Counted from the stretch's first letter, positions 37,324 through 47,345 are shown. The stretch is 64,000 nt of DNA from Spirosoma arboris (GCF_009754945.1 NZ_WPIN01000005.1:248001-312000), one strand, 5' to 3'. Made by a program: numbers and translations. Notes: generated from the letters alone by a model not told the origin.

Positions 37324-37765
37324 ACCTAATTATTTCATCGAAGCAACTACTTCTTCCGGCTTACTTTCTTTATGTATCTGGTGGATCGTTATGCAAGAGA
37401 TTATAGGCAAAAATCAATACTGATAAGCCCACTAAAATCTCCCCGATTATTGTTGCACTAAAGTACGGATTTATTGCACAATAATTTTAATTCTACAACA
37501 ATTCTTTATCATTCATTTTAGACGATTTATCGCTCAGGTAAATAAAGCTAGCCTCACGAGTCAAATTGCACTTATTGGAGTCAATATTTTCTGAAACTTG
37601 GCAGAATATTTAGCTTATATTTAGGATAGAATTCATGAACTAGTTGCTTTTGATATTAAGCAAAGCGATACTGAATCGCTGCTTTTTTCTAGAATTTGCA
37701 GTACACGAAGGGATGATTTCCGCCAAATACTGCACTCTATATGTAGAACTTACGCATGATAGTCT
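37324..37765. other. AT-rich regulatory region between sigma factor and FecR genes
   Basis: No gene is seen in these 442 bases, which are clearly more AT-rich than the flanking genes. The region holds the divergent promoters of the ECF sigma and FecR/SusC genes and three copies of TTGCAC (37453, 37474 and 37566), the first two 21 bp apart. Confidence 0.5.
37453..37479. promoter_or_regulatory. Direct repeat TTRTTGCACWA, 21-bp spacing
   Basis: TTGCAC at 37453-37458 and 37474-37479 lies within an 11-base match (TTRTTGCACWA), spaced two helical turns. A third TTGCAC is at 37566-37571. It could be a promoter or operator of the sigma/FecR pair; there is no independent support. Confidence 0.3.
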
Positions 37766-38767
37766 ATGCGCTCGTATGAGCTTTTTTCCAGCCACGACTT
37801 TGTCGCCGACGATGCCTTCATTGCCTGGGTGATTCGACCTACCGAAGCCTCTAATTCATTTTGGCATCAGTGGGTAAACCAACACCCTTACAAGAAGGCC
37901 GAAATAGATGAAGCTATAAAGATTATCAAGGAGTTATCATCTCAGCCTAACGTATTTTCTGAGGATGAGATTCAGGAAAACTGGGCCCGAATTAACCAGA
38001 AAATTTCGCCATTTACTCGCCAAGAGTCAGATGAAATCGTCGTTCCACTTTGGCGTAGGTGGTATGCTGTTGCTGCTGCCGTTACTGTTCTGGTTCTTTT
38101 CGGTGCTGGAATCTGGTGGTACCAGCAGCCGATTTTGTATGCTACAACCTATGGAGAAAAGCGCACAATCGTCTTGCCCGACAGTTCATTTGTCACACTT
38201 AATGGAAATTCCCAATTAGCTTATTCCCGAGGCTGGACAACGCGAGAAGTTTCGCTAAAAGGCGAGGCATTTTTCCAGGTTAAAAAGCAGAATCGACTAA
38301 ATGAACCGGTAAAATTCAGTGTTAAAACGGGTCGTGTAACAGTCAATGTAGTAGGCACTATTTTTAATGTAAATGATCGGCGCGGAAAAACGGAAATTAT
38401 GTTAAAAGAAGGCAAAGTTCAATTAGCTATTTCGACAAAAAACCCACAAAATATGTTATTAATTCCGGGCGAAAAAGCGACTCTTTTAGCGAATTCAGAT
38501 CGTCTTGTGAAAGAAAAATCTGATCCAGAAATACAGACAGCCTGGTTACGAAATATGCTTATTTTTAACGGAGAAACATTGAGTACTATTTTTCAGCAAT
38601 TAGAAGATGGTTATGGAATTCGCACAACCGTAACGAGACCTGATTTACTCAAAAAGCGCTTCACAGGCTCTGTTACAACCGACTCCATCAATACCTTTTA
38701 TAACCAGCTTCAAACTATTTATAGTATACGTGTGAAGCCTATAAAAGGTGGTTATTTGGTTGAATAG
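37766..38767 (+). CDS. FecR-family anti-sigma factor
   Basis: 333 residues. The cytoplasmic N-terminal part (1-97) binds the sigma factor; one transmembrane helix (about 100-118, AVAAAVTVLVLFGAGIWWYQ) is followed by the periplasmic FecR domain (about 122-225, with GEKRTIVLPDSSFVTLNGNS and GEAFFQV) and a DUF4974 domain (about 255-333). It senses the STN domain of the partner TonB receptor and releases or activates the ECF sigma factor encoded divergently. The STN receptor gene starts 58 bases downstream on the same strand. Confidence 0.92.
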   Translation: MRSYELFSSHDFVADDAFIAWVIRPTEASNSFWHQWVNQHPYKKAEIDEAIKIIKELSSQPNVFSEDEIQENWARINQKISPFTRQESDEIVVPLWRRWYAVAAAVTVLVLFGAGIWWYQQPILYATTYGEKRTIVLPDSSFVTLNGNSQLAYSRGWTTREVSLKGEAFFQVKKQNRLNEPVKFSVKTGRVTVNVVGTIFNVNDRRGKTEIMLKEGKVQLAISTKNPQNMLLIPGEKATLLANSDRLVKEKSDPEIQTAWLRNMLIFNGETLSTIFQQLEDGYGIRTTVTRPDLLKKRFTGSVTTDSINTFYNQLQTIYSIRVKPIKGGYLVE

Positions 38768-38825
38768 CGGCTTACCTATTCGAGTGGCCAACATAAAGGT
38801 TGTGTACAAACAACCTGAATAAATC

Positions 38826-41800
38826 ATGTACAGATCGCATTTATTGGCTGCTTTTTTATGTCTCGGACTGCTACTAAGTCCATCAATTAATGTGCGATGC
38901 CAACAGCGAACGGATAGCCAATTACCCGTTTCTCAATCAACAAAATCAGGCATTTCAGACAAGCTATATTTACCAGACGTCCTCAACGAATTAGCTAAAA
39001 CTTACCATGTCATTTTCAATTATGATACAGATTTACTACTCAATAAAGCTACTACGCTTGGTATAAATCTGAACCCCGGTCAAAATCTGGATCGAATTTT
39101 AAAGAAACTACTGGCACCTTATCACATAAAATTTAAGCGGAGTAAATTCATCTATATTCTCTATCAGGAAAACACTCCAGTAATTCCGCAGACAAATGCA
39201 GGCAATCGGCAGGCTTCGCTGACGCCTAATAAACCGAATTCGTCTCCACAAGAAAAAACTGAATGGCACCTGCGGGGTAAAATAGTATCCACAACCGGCG
39301 AAATACTGCCCGGCGTTACAGTCCTACTCAAAAATACGACTACGGGCACCACAACCGCTCCCAATGGCGAGTTTAGTCTATTGATTCCACCACAAGCCGG
39401 AAGTCTGATCATCTCATCCATTGGCTACGTATCGCAGGAGTTTTCCTTTGATAAAGAGACCGTTATCGCTGTCAATCTGGAAGAAGACACAAAACTGCTC
39501 AATGAAGTCGTCGTAACCGGGTATTCAACCGAAAACCGAAGTGAAGTTACAGGAGCAGTTTCCACCGTCAAACCCGCTCAACTTCAGATTGTTCCATCGG
39601 CGAACGTCGAGCAACAGCTCCAGGGGCGCGTTGCCGGACTTACCGTCATTTCGAACGGGCAGCCCGGTACGTCCAACCAGATTCGAATTCGGGGGTTTGG
39701 GTCGTTTGGCGGCAACCAGCCTCTGTATGTCGTGGATGGCATGCCTACACAGAATATCCAGTTCATCAACCCAAATGACATCGAGACCACGACCGTCCTC
39801 AAAGATGCGGCTTCGGCTTCGATCTATGGAGCGCGAGCAGCGGCAGGAGTTATTGTTCTTACAACAAAGAAAGGCCAGCGCAAAGCCCAGAAACTGAGTA
39901 TTAGTTATGATGGCTTGTATGGCGTGACCGATCCGGGTAAAGGCCCCGCTATTCTCAATCCACAAGAGCAGGCCGACTGGACATGGCAGGCGCGCCGGAA
40001 TGACCTTTTCCAAACGGGCGGAGTGAATGGCCCGAACAGTTTTGCGGGCATCGCCAACGGACAGTACGGATCAGGCCAAACGCCGGTTCTACCTGACTAT
40101 CTGCTGGTCGGCAGTAAAGCAGGCGTGTCAGCTGCGGCTGTTGATTTAGCTGATGAGCAGCTCAAATACAACACCAATCCAACCAATGGCGATATCTATC
40201 TGGTGATTCCTGCCAACAAATCAGGCACCGATTGGTACAAAGCCATCACGCGGGTAGCGCCTTTAACCCGCCATACGTTGGGCTTTTCGGGAGGAACCGA
40301 AACGAGCCGTTACTACCTCAGTTTGGGCATGCAACAGCAGGCGGGGATCGTGATCAACAATAACTTCTCGCGCTATAGTTTTCGAATCAATACTGAGTTC
40401 GGTATAACGAAAAAGCTGCGGTTTGGCGAGACTATCCAGTTTACTTATATATCAGCCACGGGTTTACAGGGAAGTGTAGGCAATCCTCTGGGAAACAGCA
40501 CAAACAACAACTCAAGTGTGGCCTCGGACGAAAATGATATTTTGACGGCCTTGCGGATGGCGCCCATCATCCCGGTTTATAATTCATTTGGCGGCTATGC
40601 TGGCACGGCCGCACCGGGATTTAGTAATCCACGGAACCCGGTCGCCAATCGCGCCATACATGCGCATGATCTAAATGCTACGCTACATGTTTTAGGAAAT
40701 GCGTATCTGGAGTATGACCTTATTCCCGCCCTCACGGTACGAAGCAGCCTCGGCGGAACGTATTTCAGTAATTATACTACTAGCTATTCGAGAGCTACCT
40801 ACGAGAATTCCGAGAACATTGCCAATTATACCTACACAGAGGGTTCGGGCTATGGTCTGGCCTGGACATTCACCAACACAGCTCAGTACAAACAAACCGT
40901 TGGAAAGCATGAAATCAGCGCACTAGCGGGTATTGAAGCCTTGAATACAGGCATCGTTCGAACGATCAATGGTTCAGGTTTGAATCCCTTTTCGACCGAT
41001 CCAAATTATATTACGTTGAGCACAACTACAGCGGGTACTACTCGCCAGGTAAACAGTACATTGAACCGTGGAAACGCCTTTTATTCTCTTTTTGGGCAAG
41101 CACGCTACAGCTATCAGTCTAAGTACATCGTAACGGCGGTGGTTCGTCGGGATGGTTCGTCGCAGTTTGGCCCTCATTATCGGTATGGAGTTTTTCCGGC
41201 ATTCTCAGCCGCCTGGCGACTGTCGTCCGAAGCGTTTATGAAGAGTTTACCCTGGGTATCTGATCTGAAAATTCGCGGAGGCTATGGTCAGATGGGCAAT
41301 ACGAACTATCTCAGTTCAACCAATCAGTACGACCTGTTTGCCTCTAATGCGGCTAATGGTTATGATTTGGGAGCTACGAACAGCATCATTGCGTCAGGGT
41401 ATTACACTAGCCAGATAGGTAATCCTGATGCCAAATGGGAAACTAGCATCACCTCTACTATTGGTCTGGATGGCGCTTTTTTCAATAACCGTCTGGAAGT
41501 AGTGCTCGACTTCTGGCGCAAGGATACCAAAGACCTGCTGTATCAGCTAGCCTTACCCAGCGTAGTAGGCGTACGAGCCAGTGCGCCTTTTGTGAATGTA
41601 GCCAGCATGCGTAATCAGGGGATAGACTTACAACTAACGACTCGGGGTAAGTTAGGTATAGGCTTAGGCTACGAACTGACAGCCATCGGGAGCTTTCTGA
41701 ACAATCAAATCATGGCCATTGCCCCGCAGGTACCTTATTTTACGAGTGGGGGCACTCGGCTGGGCACGCCTGTGGTACGTAACGAGCCGGGGCATGCATT

Positions 41801-42470
41801 GTCTTCGTTCTATGGCTATCGGGTAATGGGGCTTTTTACCAACAAAGAAGAAGTTGCGGCTGCGGCTATCCAGACAGGGGCCGCACCAGGCCGTTTTCGT
41901 TTTGCGGATATCAATGGCGATGGGAAAATTGATGATAACGACCGTACGTATCTGGGCAGTCCGATTCCCAAATTTACAGGTAGTCTTAACCTCAGTTTGA
42001 CCTACAAAGGAATTGATCTGAGCGCCAATTTATATACCTCTTTGGGGAGTCAGATTTTCAACAATCAGCGTTGGTTCACTGATTTCTATCCGTCATTCAC
42101 AGGAGCGGCAGTAAGTGCCCGGGTAAAAGATTCCTGGCTGCCGACGCATACAAATACAAGCGTTCCTATTTTCGAAAGTGCAGCTAATTTCAGCACCAAC
42201 ACGCAGTCGAATTCGTACTACGTTGAAAACGGCTCCTATGCCCGTTTGCAATATATCAGTATGGGATACACGTTTCCTTCAGACTTAATAAAGCGTCTTA
42301 CTATCAGTCGCCTTCGGGTGTATGTATCTGCAACGAATCTCTTTACAATTACCCGGTATAGCGGATTAGATCCGGCCGTTGGCGGTTTGGCTGATGCTAC
42401 GTTTGGGATTGATGTAGGAAATTACCCCGTAACGCGTGGGTATACGGTAGGCGTAAGTTTTGGGTTTTAA
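38826..42470 (+). CDS. STN-domain SusC-type TonB-dependent transducer
   Basis: 1214 residues with signal peptide ending near INVRCQQ (about residue 26). A secretin/TonB short N-terminal (STN) domain spans about 46-112 (LPDVLNELAKTYHVIFNYDT, LDRILKKLLAPYHIKF). A CarboxypepD_reg-like domain (about 146-230), EVVVTGYSTENRS, the plug and the barrel ending GVSFGF follow. Downstream of the TonB box it is nearly identical to the SusC at 25406-28696. No SusD gene follows; the next gene is convergent, 6 bases away. It is the outer-membrane sensor of the sigma/FecR system. Confidence 0.93.
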   Translation: MYRSHLLAAFLCLGLLLSPSINVRCQQRTDSQLPVSQSTKSGISDKLYLPDVLNELAKTYHVIFNYDTDLLLNKATTLGINLNPGQNLDRILKKLLAPYHIKFKRSKFIYILYQENTPVIPQTNAGNRQASLTPNKPNSSPQEKTEWHLRGKIVSTTGEILPGVTVLLKNTTTGTTTAPNGEFSLLIPPQAGSLIISSIGYVSQEFSFDKETVIAVNLEEDTKLLNEVVVTGYSTENRSEVTGAVSTVKPAQLQIVPSANVEQQLQGRVAGLTVISNGQPGTSNQIRIRGFGSFGGNQPLYVVDGMPTQNIQFINPNDIETTTVLKDAASASIYGARAAAGVIVLTTKKGQRKAQKLSISYDGLYGVTDPGKGPAILNPQEQADWTWQARRNDLFQTGGVNGPNSFAGIANGQYGSGQTPVLPDYLLVGSKAGVSAAAVDLADEQLKYNTNPTNGDIYLVIPANKSGTDWYKAITRVAPLTRHTLGFSGGTETSRYYLSLGMQQQAGIVINNNFSRYSFRINTEFGITKKLRFGETIQFTYISATGLQGSVGNPLGNSTNNNSSVASDENDILTALRMAPIIPVYNSFGGYAGTAAPGFSNPRNPVANRAIHAHDLNATLHVLGNAYLEYDLIPALTVRSSLGGTYFSNYTTSYSRATYENSENIANYTYTEGSGYGLAWTFTNTAQYKQTVGKHEISALAGIEALNTGIVRTINGSGLNPFSTDPNYITLSTTTAGTTRQVNSTLNRGNAFYSLFGQARYSYQSKYIVTAVVRRDGSSQFGPHYRYGVFPAFSAAWRLSSEAFMKSLPWVSDLKIRGGYGQMGNTNYLSSTNQYDLFASNAANGYDLGATNSIIASGYYTSQIGNPDAKWETSITSTIGLDGAFFNNRLEVVLDFWRKDTKDLLYQLALPSVVGVRASAPFVNVASMRNQGIDLQLTTRGKLGIGLGYELTAIGSFLNNQIMAIAPQVPYFTSGGTRLGTPVVRNEPGHALSSFYGYRVMGLFTNKEEVAAAAIQTGAAPGRFRFADINGDGKIDDNDRTYLGSPIPKFTGSLNLSLTYKGIDLSANLYTSLGSQIFNNQRWFTDFYPSFTGAAVSARVKDSWLPTHTNTSVPIFESAANFSTNTQSNSYYVENGSYARLQYISMGYTFPSDLIKRLTISRLRVYVSATNLFTITRYSGLDPAVGGLADATFGIDVGNYPVTRGYTVGVSFGF

Positions 42471-42476
42471 TTCGAA

Positions 42477-42917
42477 TCAAGCAGCCTTTGGAAACAGGCG
42501 TATGTAAAAGGTATAGACGTAACAACCGGCACAGAAACCGGCAATGGATTCGAGTGCGGCAAAAATGACGAGCACACCAGTCGGGATGATTGTAGAGACG
42601 CCTGCTAGTTGAAGAGTCGAAATCAGTACCCCAAAGGCAAACCCGATACGAGCCGCAAATCGTTTAGGAGCCTGATCTGTCGCTTTGTAAGGCAACCGAA
42701 GTATCTTCACTAACCACTCGGCTACGTTCCCGAACAGACTATATTTGCCGAAGTCAAAACTCCGCAGCCCAAAGTCTAAGACGAGTAACAATGGCAATAC
42801 CAACCAGCCGCTGACCAGGTACACCAGTCCGGTAATCAACACCAGACCAGCCACCATTCTGACCTTTGTTTCATTGATCTGTATTCCGTCGACAGGGCAC
42901 TCAAGATTAGTATTCAT
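42477..42917 (-). CDS. DUF4395-family membrane protein
   Basis: 146 residues. N-terminal polar start with CPVDG, then two adjacent hydrophobic hairpins (about 20-52) and two further helices (about 88-137), with CAGCYVYTFY near the end. The arrangement and the CxxC near the C-terminus match DUF4395, a family of four-helix membrane proteins often found next to thioredoxin-like or redox genes. Here it follows the peroxiredoxin-like gene by 25 bases on the same strand, so a role in membrane redox or lipid-peroxide handling is possible but unproven. Confidence 0.78.
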   Translation of the reverse strand: MNTNLECPVDGIQINETKVRMVAGLVLITGLVYLVSGWLVLPLLLVLDFGLRSFDFGKYSLFGNVAEWLVKILRLPYKATDQAPKRFAARIGFAFGVLISTLQLAGVSTIIPTGVLVIFAALESIAGFCAGCYVYTFYIRLFPKAA

Positions 42918-42942
42918 GTTCGTTTTGTTGAGTATGCCAAAA

Positions 42943-43539
42943 TCACTGCTCTAAAGCGTTCAGGACATCGGTCTGATGCGTAAAGCCTTCAAAATTCTCA
43001 TCCAGGAAATGATATTGAATCTGACGGAAACGATCAATGACGTAAATCGCCGGCACAAATACATCTTCTGAAATGCCAGACACGCGATCCCAGATCGGGT
43101 CAGTTTCCGAATAAACGCCAAACCGACGAGCTACTGATTTATCGGCATCATAGGCTAACAGCATAGACGACAAATCAGCATGCTTTGCCAGGAATTTGGG
43201 GTTCTCATTTGTAAAGACAACCATCTGGCCACCTTTTTCCCGAACTTCTGTAGCCATTTTTGTCAATGCAGCTAAGAATGGGCGAGCGTAGCCACCCCAG
43301 CAAGGGCAATAGAAGCTAACCACAATTGGCCCACGGGTTAGCAATTCAGGCAGGCTAACTGTCTGATGCGATAAACCTGCCGTGATAAGAGAAGCCTGCC
43401 AATAATCAGCCGTATCGACTAAGGAGAAAAATGGAACCGATTCACCCGTAAGTAGAGGACGAACCCGCTCAATCGGCTGACGATCTTTAACAACCACCCC
43501 ACGAATCTCCCCTAATTCATTCACCATTTCAAGTGTCAT
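42943..43539 (-). CDS. Peroxiredoxin-like (AhpC/TSA family) protein
   Basis: 198 residues with a thioredoxin fold. The active-site region VSFYCPCWGGYARPF gives the peroxidatic cysteine in a C-P-C-W context, typical of the redoxin-like 'peroxiredoxin-like family'. A second region (DPIWDRVSGISEDVFVPAIY, then IDRFRQIQYHFLD) completes the fold. There is no signal peptide, so it is cytoplasmic. It is co-transcribed with the DUF4395 gene, and the pair probably detoxifies peroxides or other electrophiles. Confidence 0.82.
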   Translation of the reverse strand: MTLEMVNELGEIRGVVVKDRQPIERVRPLLTGESVPFFSLVDTADYWQASLITAGLSHQTVSLPELLTRGPIVVSFYCPCWGGYARPFLAALTKMATEVREKGGQMVVFTNENPKFLAKHADLSSMLLAYDADKSVARRFGVYSETDPIWDRVSGISEDVFVPAIYVIDRFRQIQYHFLDENFEGFTHQTDVLNALEQ

Positions 43540-43912
43540 ATTCTATGTCGTTTCGATAAAATTACTTAATCTATATATTAAATAGATTATTATTAAAAAT
43601 AAAGAAGTCAGTTCTACGGCTGACTTGAGTAATCTGCGCCACTTTGCTTATTAACGTAGATTGTGCGACAAAGTTGATAAGTAAATTTTAATTCTGCAAG
43701 AAAAATCAATAAAATGATTATCAGATAGTTATGCAATAGTCTATCGAGTTTAGGGATTTATCCATGATAGCGCAAACGGAGACGTTCGCGCTATCATTTG
43801 CGCCCCTTAAAGTAGCGTCGGGCAAAAAATGTCTTTAAAACAGGTGATTACAGTAAGCACTACAATCAAACCGTTAGTAGCTTGCAACGAGACGTGTTAA
43901 CTAAAGCTTAGA
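43540..43912. other. AT-rich intergenic region with an inverted repeat
   Basis: No gene is seen. The stretch contains promoters for the divergent peroxiredoxin-like gene and the dehydrogenase/HEAT/cytochrome gene, and an imperfect inverted repeat (TGATAGCG...CGCTATCA, 43765-43796) whose right arm runs into TATCATTTG, a near match to a -7 box. Confidence 0.5.
43765..43796. promoter_or_regulatory. Inverted repeat overlapping a -7-like box
   Basis: TGATAGCG (43765-43772) pairs with CGCTATCA (43789-43796), with AAACG/CGTT extending the match by one bulge. The TATCATTTG at the right arm is one base longer than TAnnTTTG. A regulator bound here would overlap the promoter of the dehydrogenase gene about 115 bases downstream. 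Confidence 0.4.
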
Positions 43913-46900
43913 ATGAAAAGAGGGAACATGAGTGTAGTAAAAAACAGGAAACTTGGCTGGCTCTGTGCGCTGGCTCCAATGCTTATTTTGGCGGGCTATC
44001 AACAGGAGAAAGACCCAATAGATCGCCGAATCAAGCGCATGGCTCCCGAAAAAGCGGCTCAGTTGGCCAAAGCCATCGAGGCCACGGTAACTCCCGAACT
44101 AGCCGAGGGACTCACACTCCGTTTGTGGGGCGTCGATTCGTTAGTTGCCGACCCCATTGCCATTGATATTGATGACAATGGCCGACTATATTACACACGA
44201 ACCAATCGGCAGAAGAACTCGGAATTTGATATTCGGAGTCACCAGGATTGGGAAATCGAATCGAACCGTTTGCAGAGTATTGAAGATAAACGGGCGTTCC
44301 TGCACCGGGTCTTGTCTCCCGAGAACAGTAAGAAAAATGAATGGCTAAAAGACCTCAACGGCGATGGCTCCCACGATTGGCGGGACATGACAGTCGAGAA
44401 GGAGAATGTCTACCGAATTGAAGATACCTCTGGTGATGGTGTTGCCGATTTATCGCAATTAGTGGTCGATGATTTTCATGAGGAAGTAACCGACGTTGCT
44501 GGCGGTATCATGACCAATGGCGACGATTTATACGTAGCTGTCGCCCCCAACCTGTGGCGCATGCAGGATAAAGACGGCGATGGTATTGCCGAAACAAAAA
44601 CGTCTATTTCGCACGGTTATGGTGTTCACGTGGGTTTTGGTGGCCACGGGATGTCGGGAATCGAAATGGGTCCAGATGGAAAAATCTACTGGCAGATTGG
44701 TGATATTGGCTTCAATGGCAAAGGGCCGGATGGAAAAAAATGGGAGCATCCCAACAGTGGCGTCGTCGTGCGCTCCAACCCCGATGGTAGCGATTTCGAG
44801 GTGTTTGCTTATGGCGTTCGCAATACCCACGAGTTCGTATTTGATGAATACGGCAACCTGATCAGCGAAGATAATGACGGGGATCATCCCGGCGAAAAAG
44901 AGCGTCTGGTGTATATCGTTAATGGGTCGGATACAGGCTGGCGCAGTAACTGGCAGTACGGTAAATACCGCGATCCCAATAATAATACCTACAAAGTCTG
45001 GATGGACGAGCAGATGTACAAGCCTCGCTTTGCGGGTCAGGCGGCTTACATCACACCGACTATCGCCAACTTTGTGAGTGGCCCGGCAGGCATGCGCTAC
45101 AATCCGGGTACAGCGCTAAGCCCGACTTACAAAAACACGTTTTTCATCGCTGAATTTGTAGGAAATCCGGCTCGCTCGGGCATTCACGCATTTAAACTTA
45201 AGCCAAAGGGCGCTACGTTTGAACTCGGCGATCAGAAGAAAATTCTTGGTAATGTGCTCGCGACCGGCATTGATTTCGGGCCCGATGGTGCCTTATATGT
45301 TGCCGACTGGATCAATGGCTGGGATGCCAAAGACTATGGTCGCATCTGGAAACTGGACGATAAAGCAGGCGCTAATTCGGCAGATCGTCAGCGCACAAAA
45401 GCGTTACTAGCTGAAAAGTTTGGTGCTCGTTCTGAAGCTGATTTAGGCGAGTTGCTCAAGAACCCGGATATGCGTGTTCGGCAGAAAGCTCAGTTTGAAT
45501 TAGCCAAGCGTGGGGCCAAAGGAGCGCCTATTTTTACCGCAGCCACCAAACAAACCGACAATCAGTTGGCGCGTGTGCATGGTATTTGGGGCATTAGCCA
45601 ACTGACTCGTCAAGATAAGCAATATGGTCAGTTGTTGATGCCACTGCTTCAGGACAGCGATCCCGAAATTCGTGCACAGGCTGCCAAATGGCTAGGCGAT
45701 GTTCGTTATCAGGAAGCAGGTGCAGCCTTGATTCCGTTATTGAAAGATTCCTACAGTCGTGCCCGTTTCTTCGCTGCTGAAGCGCTGGGACGAATCGCCT
45801 ATGAGCCTGCTATTCAACCCATTATTCAATTGCTGGAAGCCAATAACGACGAAGATACTTACATCCGGCACGCGGGTAGTCTTGCTCTGGCTCGTATCGG
45901 TAAAGCGGCCCCTGTGGTTGCTTTGGCCAGTAATTCATCACGGGCGGTACGTATTGCTGCCGTGGTAGCTCTTCGTCGTATGAGCGATCCGGGCATCGCT
46001 GCTTTCCTCGCGGATAGCGATGAATTTGTTGTTACCGAAGCATCTCGCGGCATCAATGATGACCTGTCGATTCCAGATGCATTGCCTGCACTGGGTAAGG
46101 TTCTACAAAACACACGATTTACCAACGAAGCCTTAATTCGTCGTGCGATCAATGCCAACTTGCGGGTAGGCTCGCCCGAGGCTATGCAGACGCTGATTGA
46201 CTATGCACAGAAAGAAGGAAATCCAGTAGCCATGCGGGGAGAAGCGCTGGAAGCACTGAGTACCTGGGCTAAACCGTCGGTGCTGGATCGGGTTGACGGA
46301 CGTTACCGTGGGGTTATCGAACGAGACCCGGCTGCGTTAAAAACCAAGACTGCTGATTTGTATATCAAGCTATTGACTCATTCAGATTTGGCTCTTCGGT
46401 TAAGCGCCATCAAAGCGATCACGAAGCTAAACCTGACAGAAGCCTCTGAACCGTTATTCAGTCGATTAACGGGCGACAAAGAAGCAACCGTACGTATTGC
46501 CGCTTTGCGGGCGCTGGCTGCTATGAATGATAAACAGGTCAGTAAAGCCATTGAAACAGCACTGGCTGACAATGAAAAAAGTGTACGGGTAGCCGGACTG
46601 GATTTACTGGCGAAATCGGATATGCCCAAAGATCGAATGGTGAGTCTGCTTTCGGAGGTGATCAACACCCGAACAACCGAAGAAAAGCAAGCCGCTCTGC
46701 TCACATTGGGTAAACTGCCAATTGCCAATTCACAAAAGACATTCGATCAATTACTGGCCAAAATGACAGCAGGTACAATGCCCGCCGAACTTCAACTGGA
46801 ACTGGAGGAAGCCATCGAGAGCAGCCACTCGCCCCAGTTGACGGCCAAGTATAAAGCGATCACGGCCAAGCTATCGCCCGATGCGCTGGCGGCTACCTAC

Positions 46901-47341
46901 AAAGGAAGTTTATTAGGTGGCGAGCCGGATCTGGGTCGGCGGATTTTCTTCCGGCATCAAACGGCGCAATGCATACGCTGCCACGCTTATGATGACCTCG
47001 GTGGCAATGCTGGCCCGCGCCTGAATGGAGTAGCCAGCCGACTCACACGTGAACAACTGCTCGAAGCGCTGATTAATCCAAGTGCTCGTTTAGCGCCGGG
47101 ATTTGGTACAGTCAATCTGAAGCTGAAGAATGGCAAAACGGTCAGTGGTATTCTACAGGGCGAAACCAGCACCGACATTAAGGTAAAAGTGGGCGATCAA
47201 CCAGACACAACAGTACCTAAAAATCAGGTTGCCAAGCGCACGAACTCGCCGTCGAGTATGCCCGAAATGAAGTATCTGCTCACAAAACGGGAAATTCGGG
47301 ATGTGGTTAGTTTCCTCTCGACATTGAAGGACGATAAATAG
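43913..47341 (+). CDS. PVC-type haem-binding protein: sorbosone dehydrogenase-like / HEAT / cytochrome c
   Basis: 1142 residues. The signal-like N-terminus ends LILAGYQQEKDP; the lipobox position where Cys is expected is Tyr. The dehydrogenase propeller spans about 50-490, with Ca-type DxNGDG/DxSGDG/DKDGDG loops (DLNGDGSHDW, DTSGDGVAD, DKDGDGIAET) and GGHGMSGIEMGPDGKIYWQI. HEAT repeats (about 515-960) follow, then a cytochrome c with CIRCH at 1020-1024. It resembles the PVC-type dehydrogenase/cytochrome proteins that oxidise sugars or alcohols in the periplasm. Membrane attachment and substrate are uncertain. Confidence 0.87.
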   Translation: MKRGNMSVVKNRKLGWLCALAPMLILAGYQQEKDPIDRRIKRMAPEKAAQLAKAIEATVTPELAEGLTLRLWGVDSLVADPIAIDIDDNGRLYYTRTNRQKNSEFDIRSHQDWEIESNRLQSIEDKRAFLHRVLSPENSKKNEWLKDLNGDGSHDWRDMTVEKENVYRIEDTSGDGVADLSQLVVDDFHEEVTDVAGGIMTNGDDLYVAVAPNLWRMQDKDGDGIAETKTSISHGYGVHVGFGGHGMSGIEMGPDGKIYWQIGDIGFNGKGPDGKKWEHPNSGVVVRSNPDGSDFEVFAYGVRNTHEFVFDEYGNLISEDNDGDHPGEKERLVYIVNGSDTGWRSNWQYGKYRDPNNNTYKVWMDEQMYKPRFAGQAAYITPTIANFVSGPAGMRYNPGTALSPTYKNTFFIAEFVGNPARSGIHAFKLKPKGATFELGDQKKILGNVLATGIDFGPDGALYVADWINGWDAKDYGRIWKLDDKAGANSADRQRTKALLAEKFGARSEADLGELLKNPDMRVRQKAQFELAKRGAKGAPIFTAATKQTDNQLARVHGIWGISQLTRQDKQYGQLLMPLLQDSDPEIRAQAAKWLGDVRYQEAGAALIPLLKDSYSRARFFAAEALGRIAYEPAIQPIIQLLEANNDEDTYIRHAGSLALARIGKAAPVVALASNSSRAVRIAAVVALRRMSDPGIAAFLADSDEFVVTEASRGINDDLSIPDALPALGKVLQNTRFTNEALIRRAINANLRVGSPEAMQTLIDYAQKEGNPVAMRGEALEALSTWAKPSVLDRVDGRYRGVIERDPAALKTKTADLYIKLLTHSDLALRLSAIKAITKLNLTEASEPLFSRLTGDKEATVRIAALRALAAMNDKQVSKAIETALADNEKSVRVAGLDLLAKSDMPKDRMVSLLSEVINTRTTEEKQAALLTLGKLPIANSQKTFDQLLAKMTAGTMPAELQLELEEAIESSHSPQLTAKYKAITAKLSPDALAATYKGSLLGGEPDLGRRIFFRHQTAQCIRCHAYDDLGGNAGPRLNGVASRLTREQLLEALINPSARLAPGFGTVNLKLKNGKTVSGILQGETSTDIKVKVGDQPDTTVPKNQVAKRTNSPSSMPEMKYLLTKREIRDVVSFLSTLKDDK

Positions 47342-47345
47342 GCTT

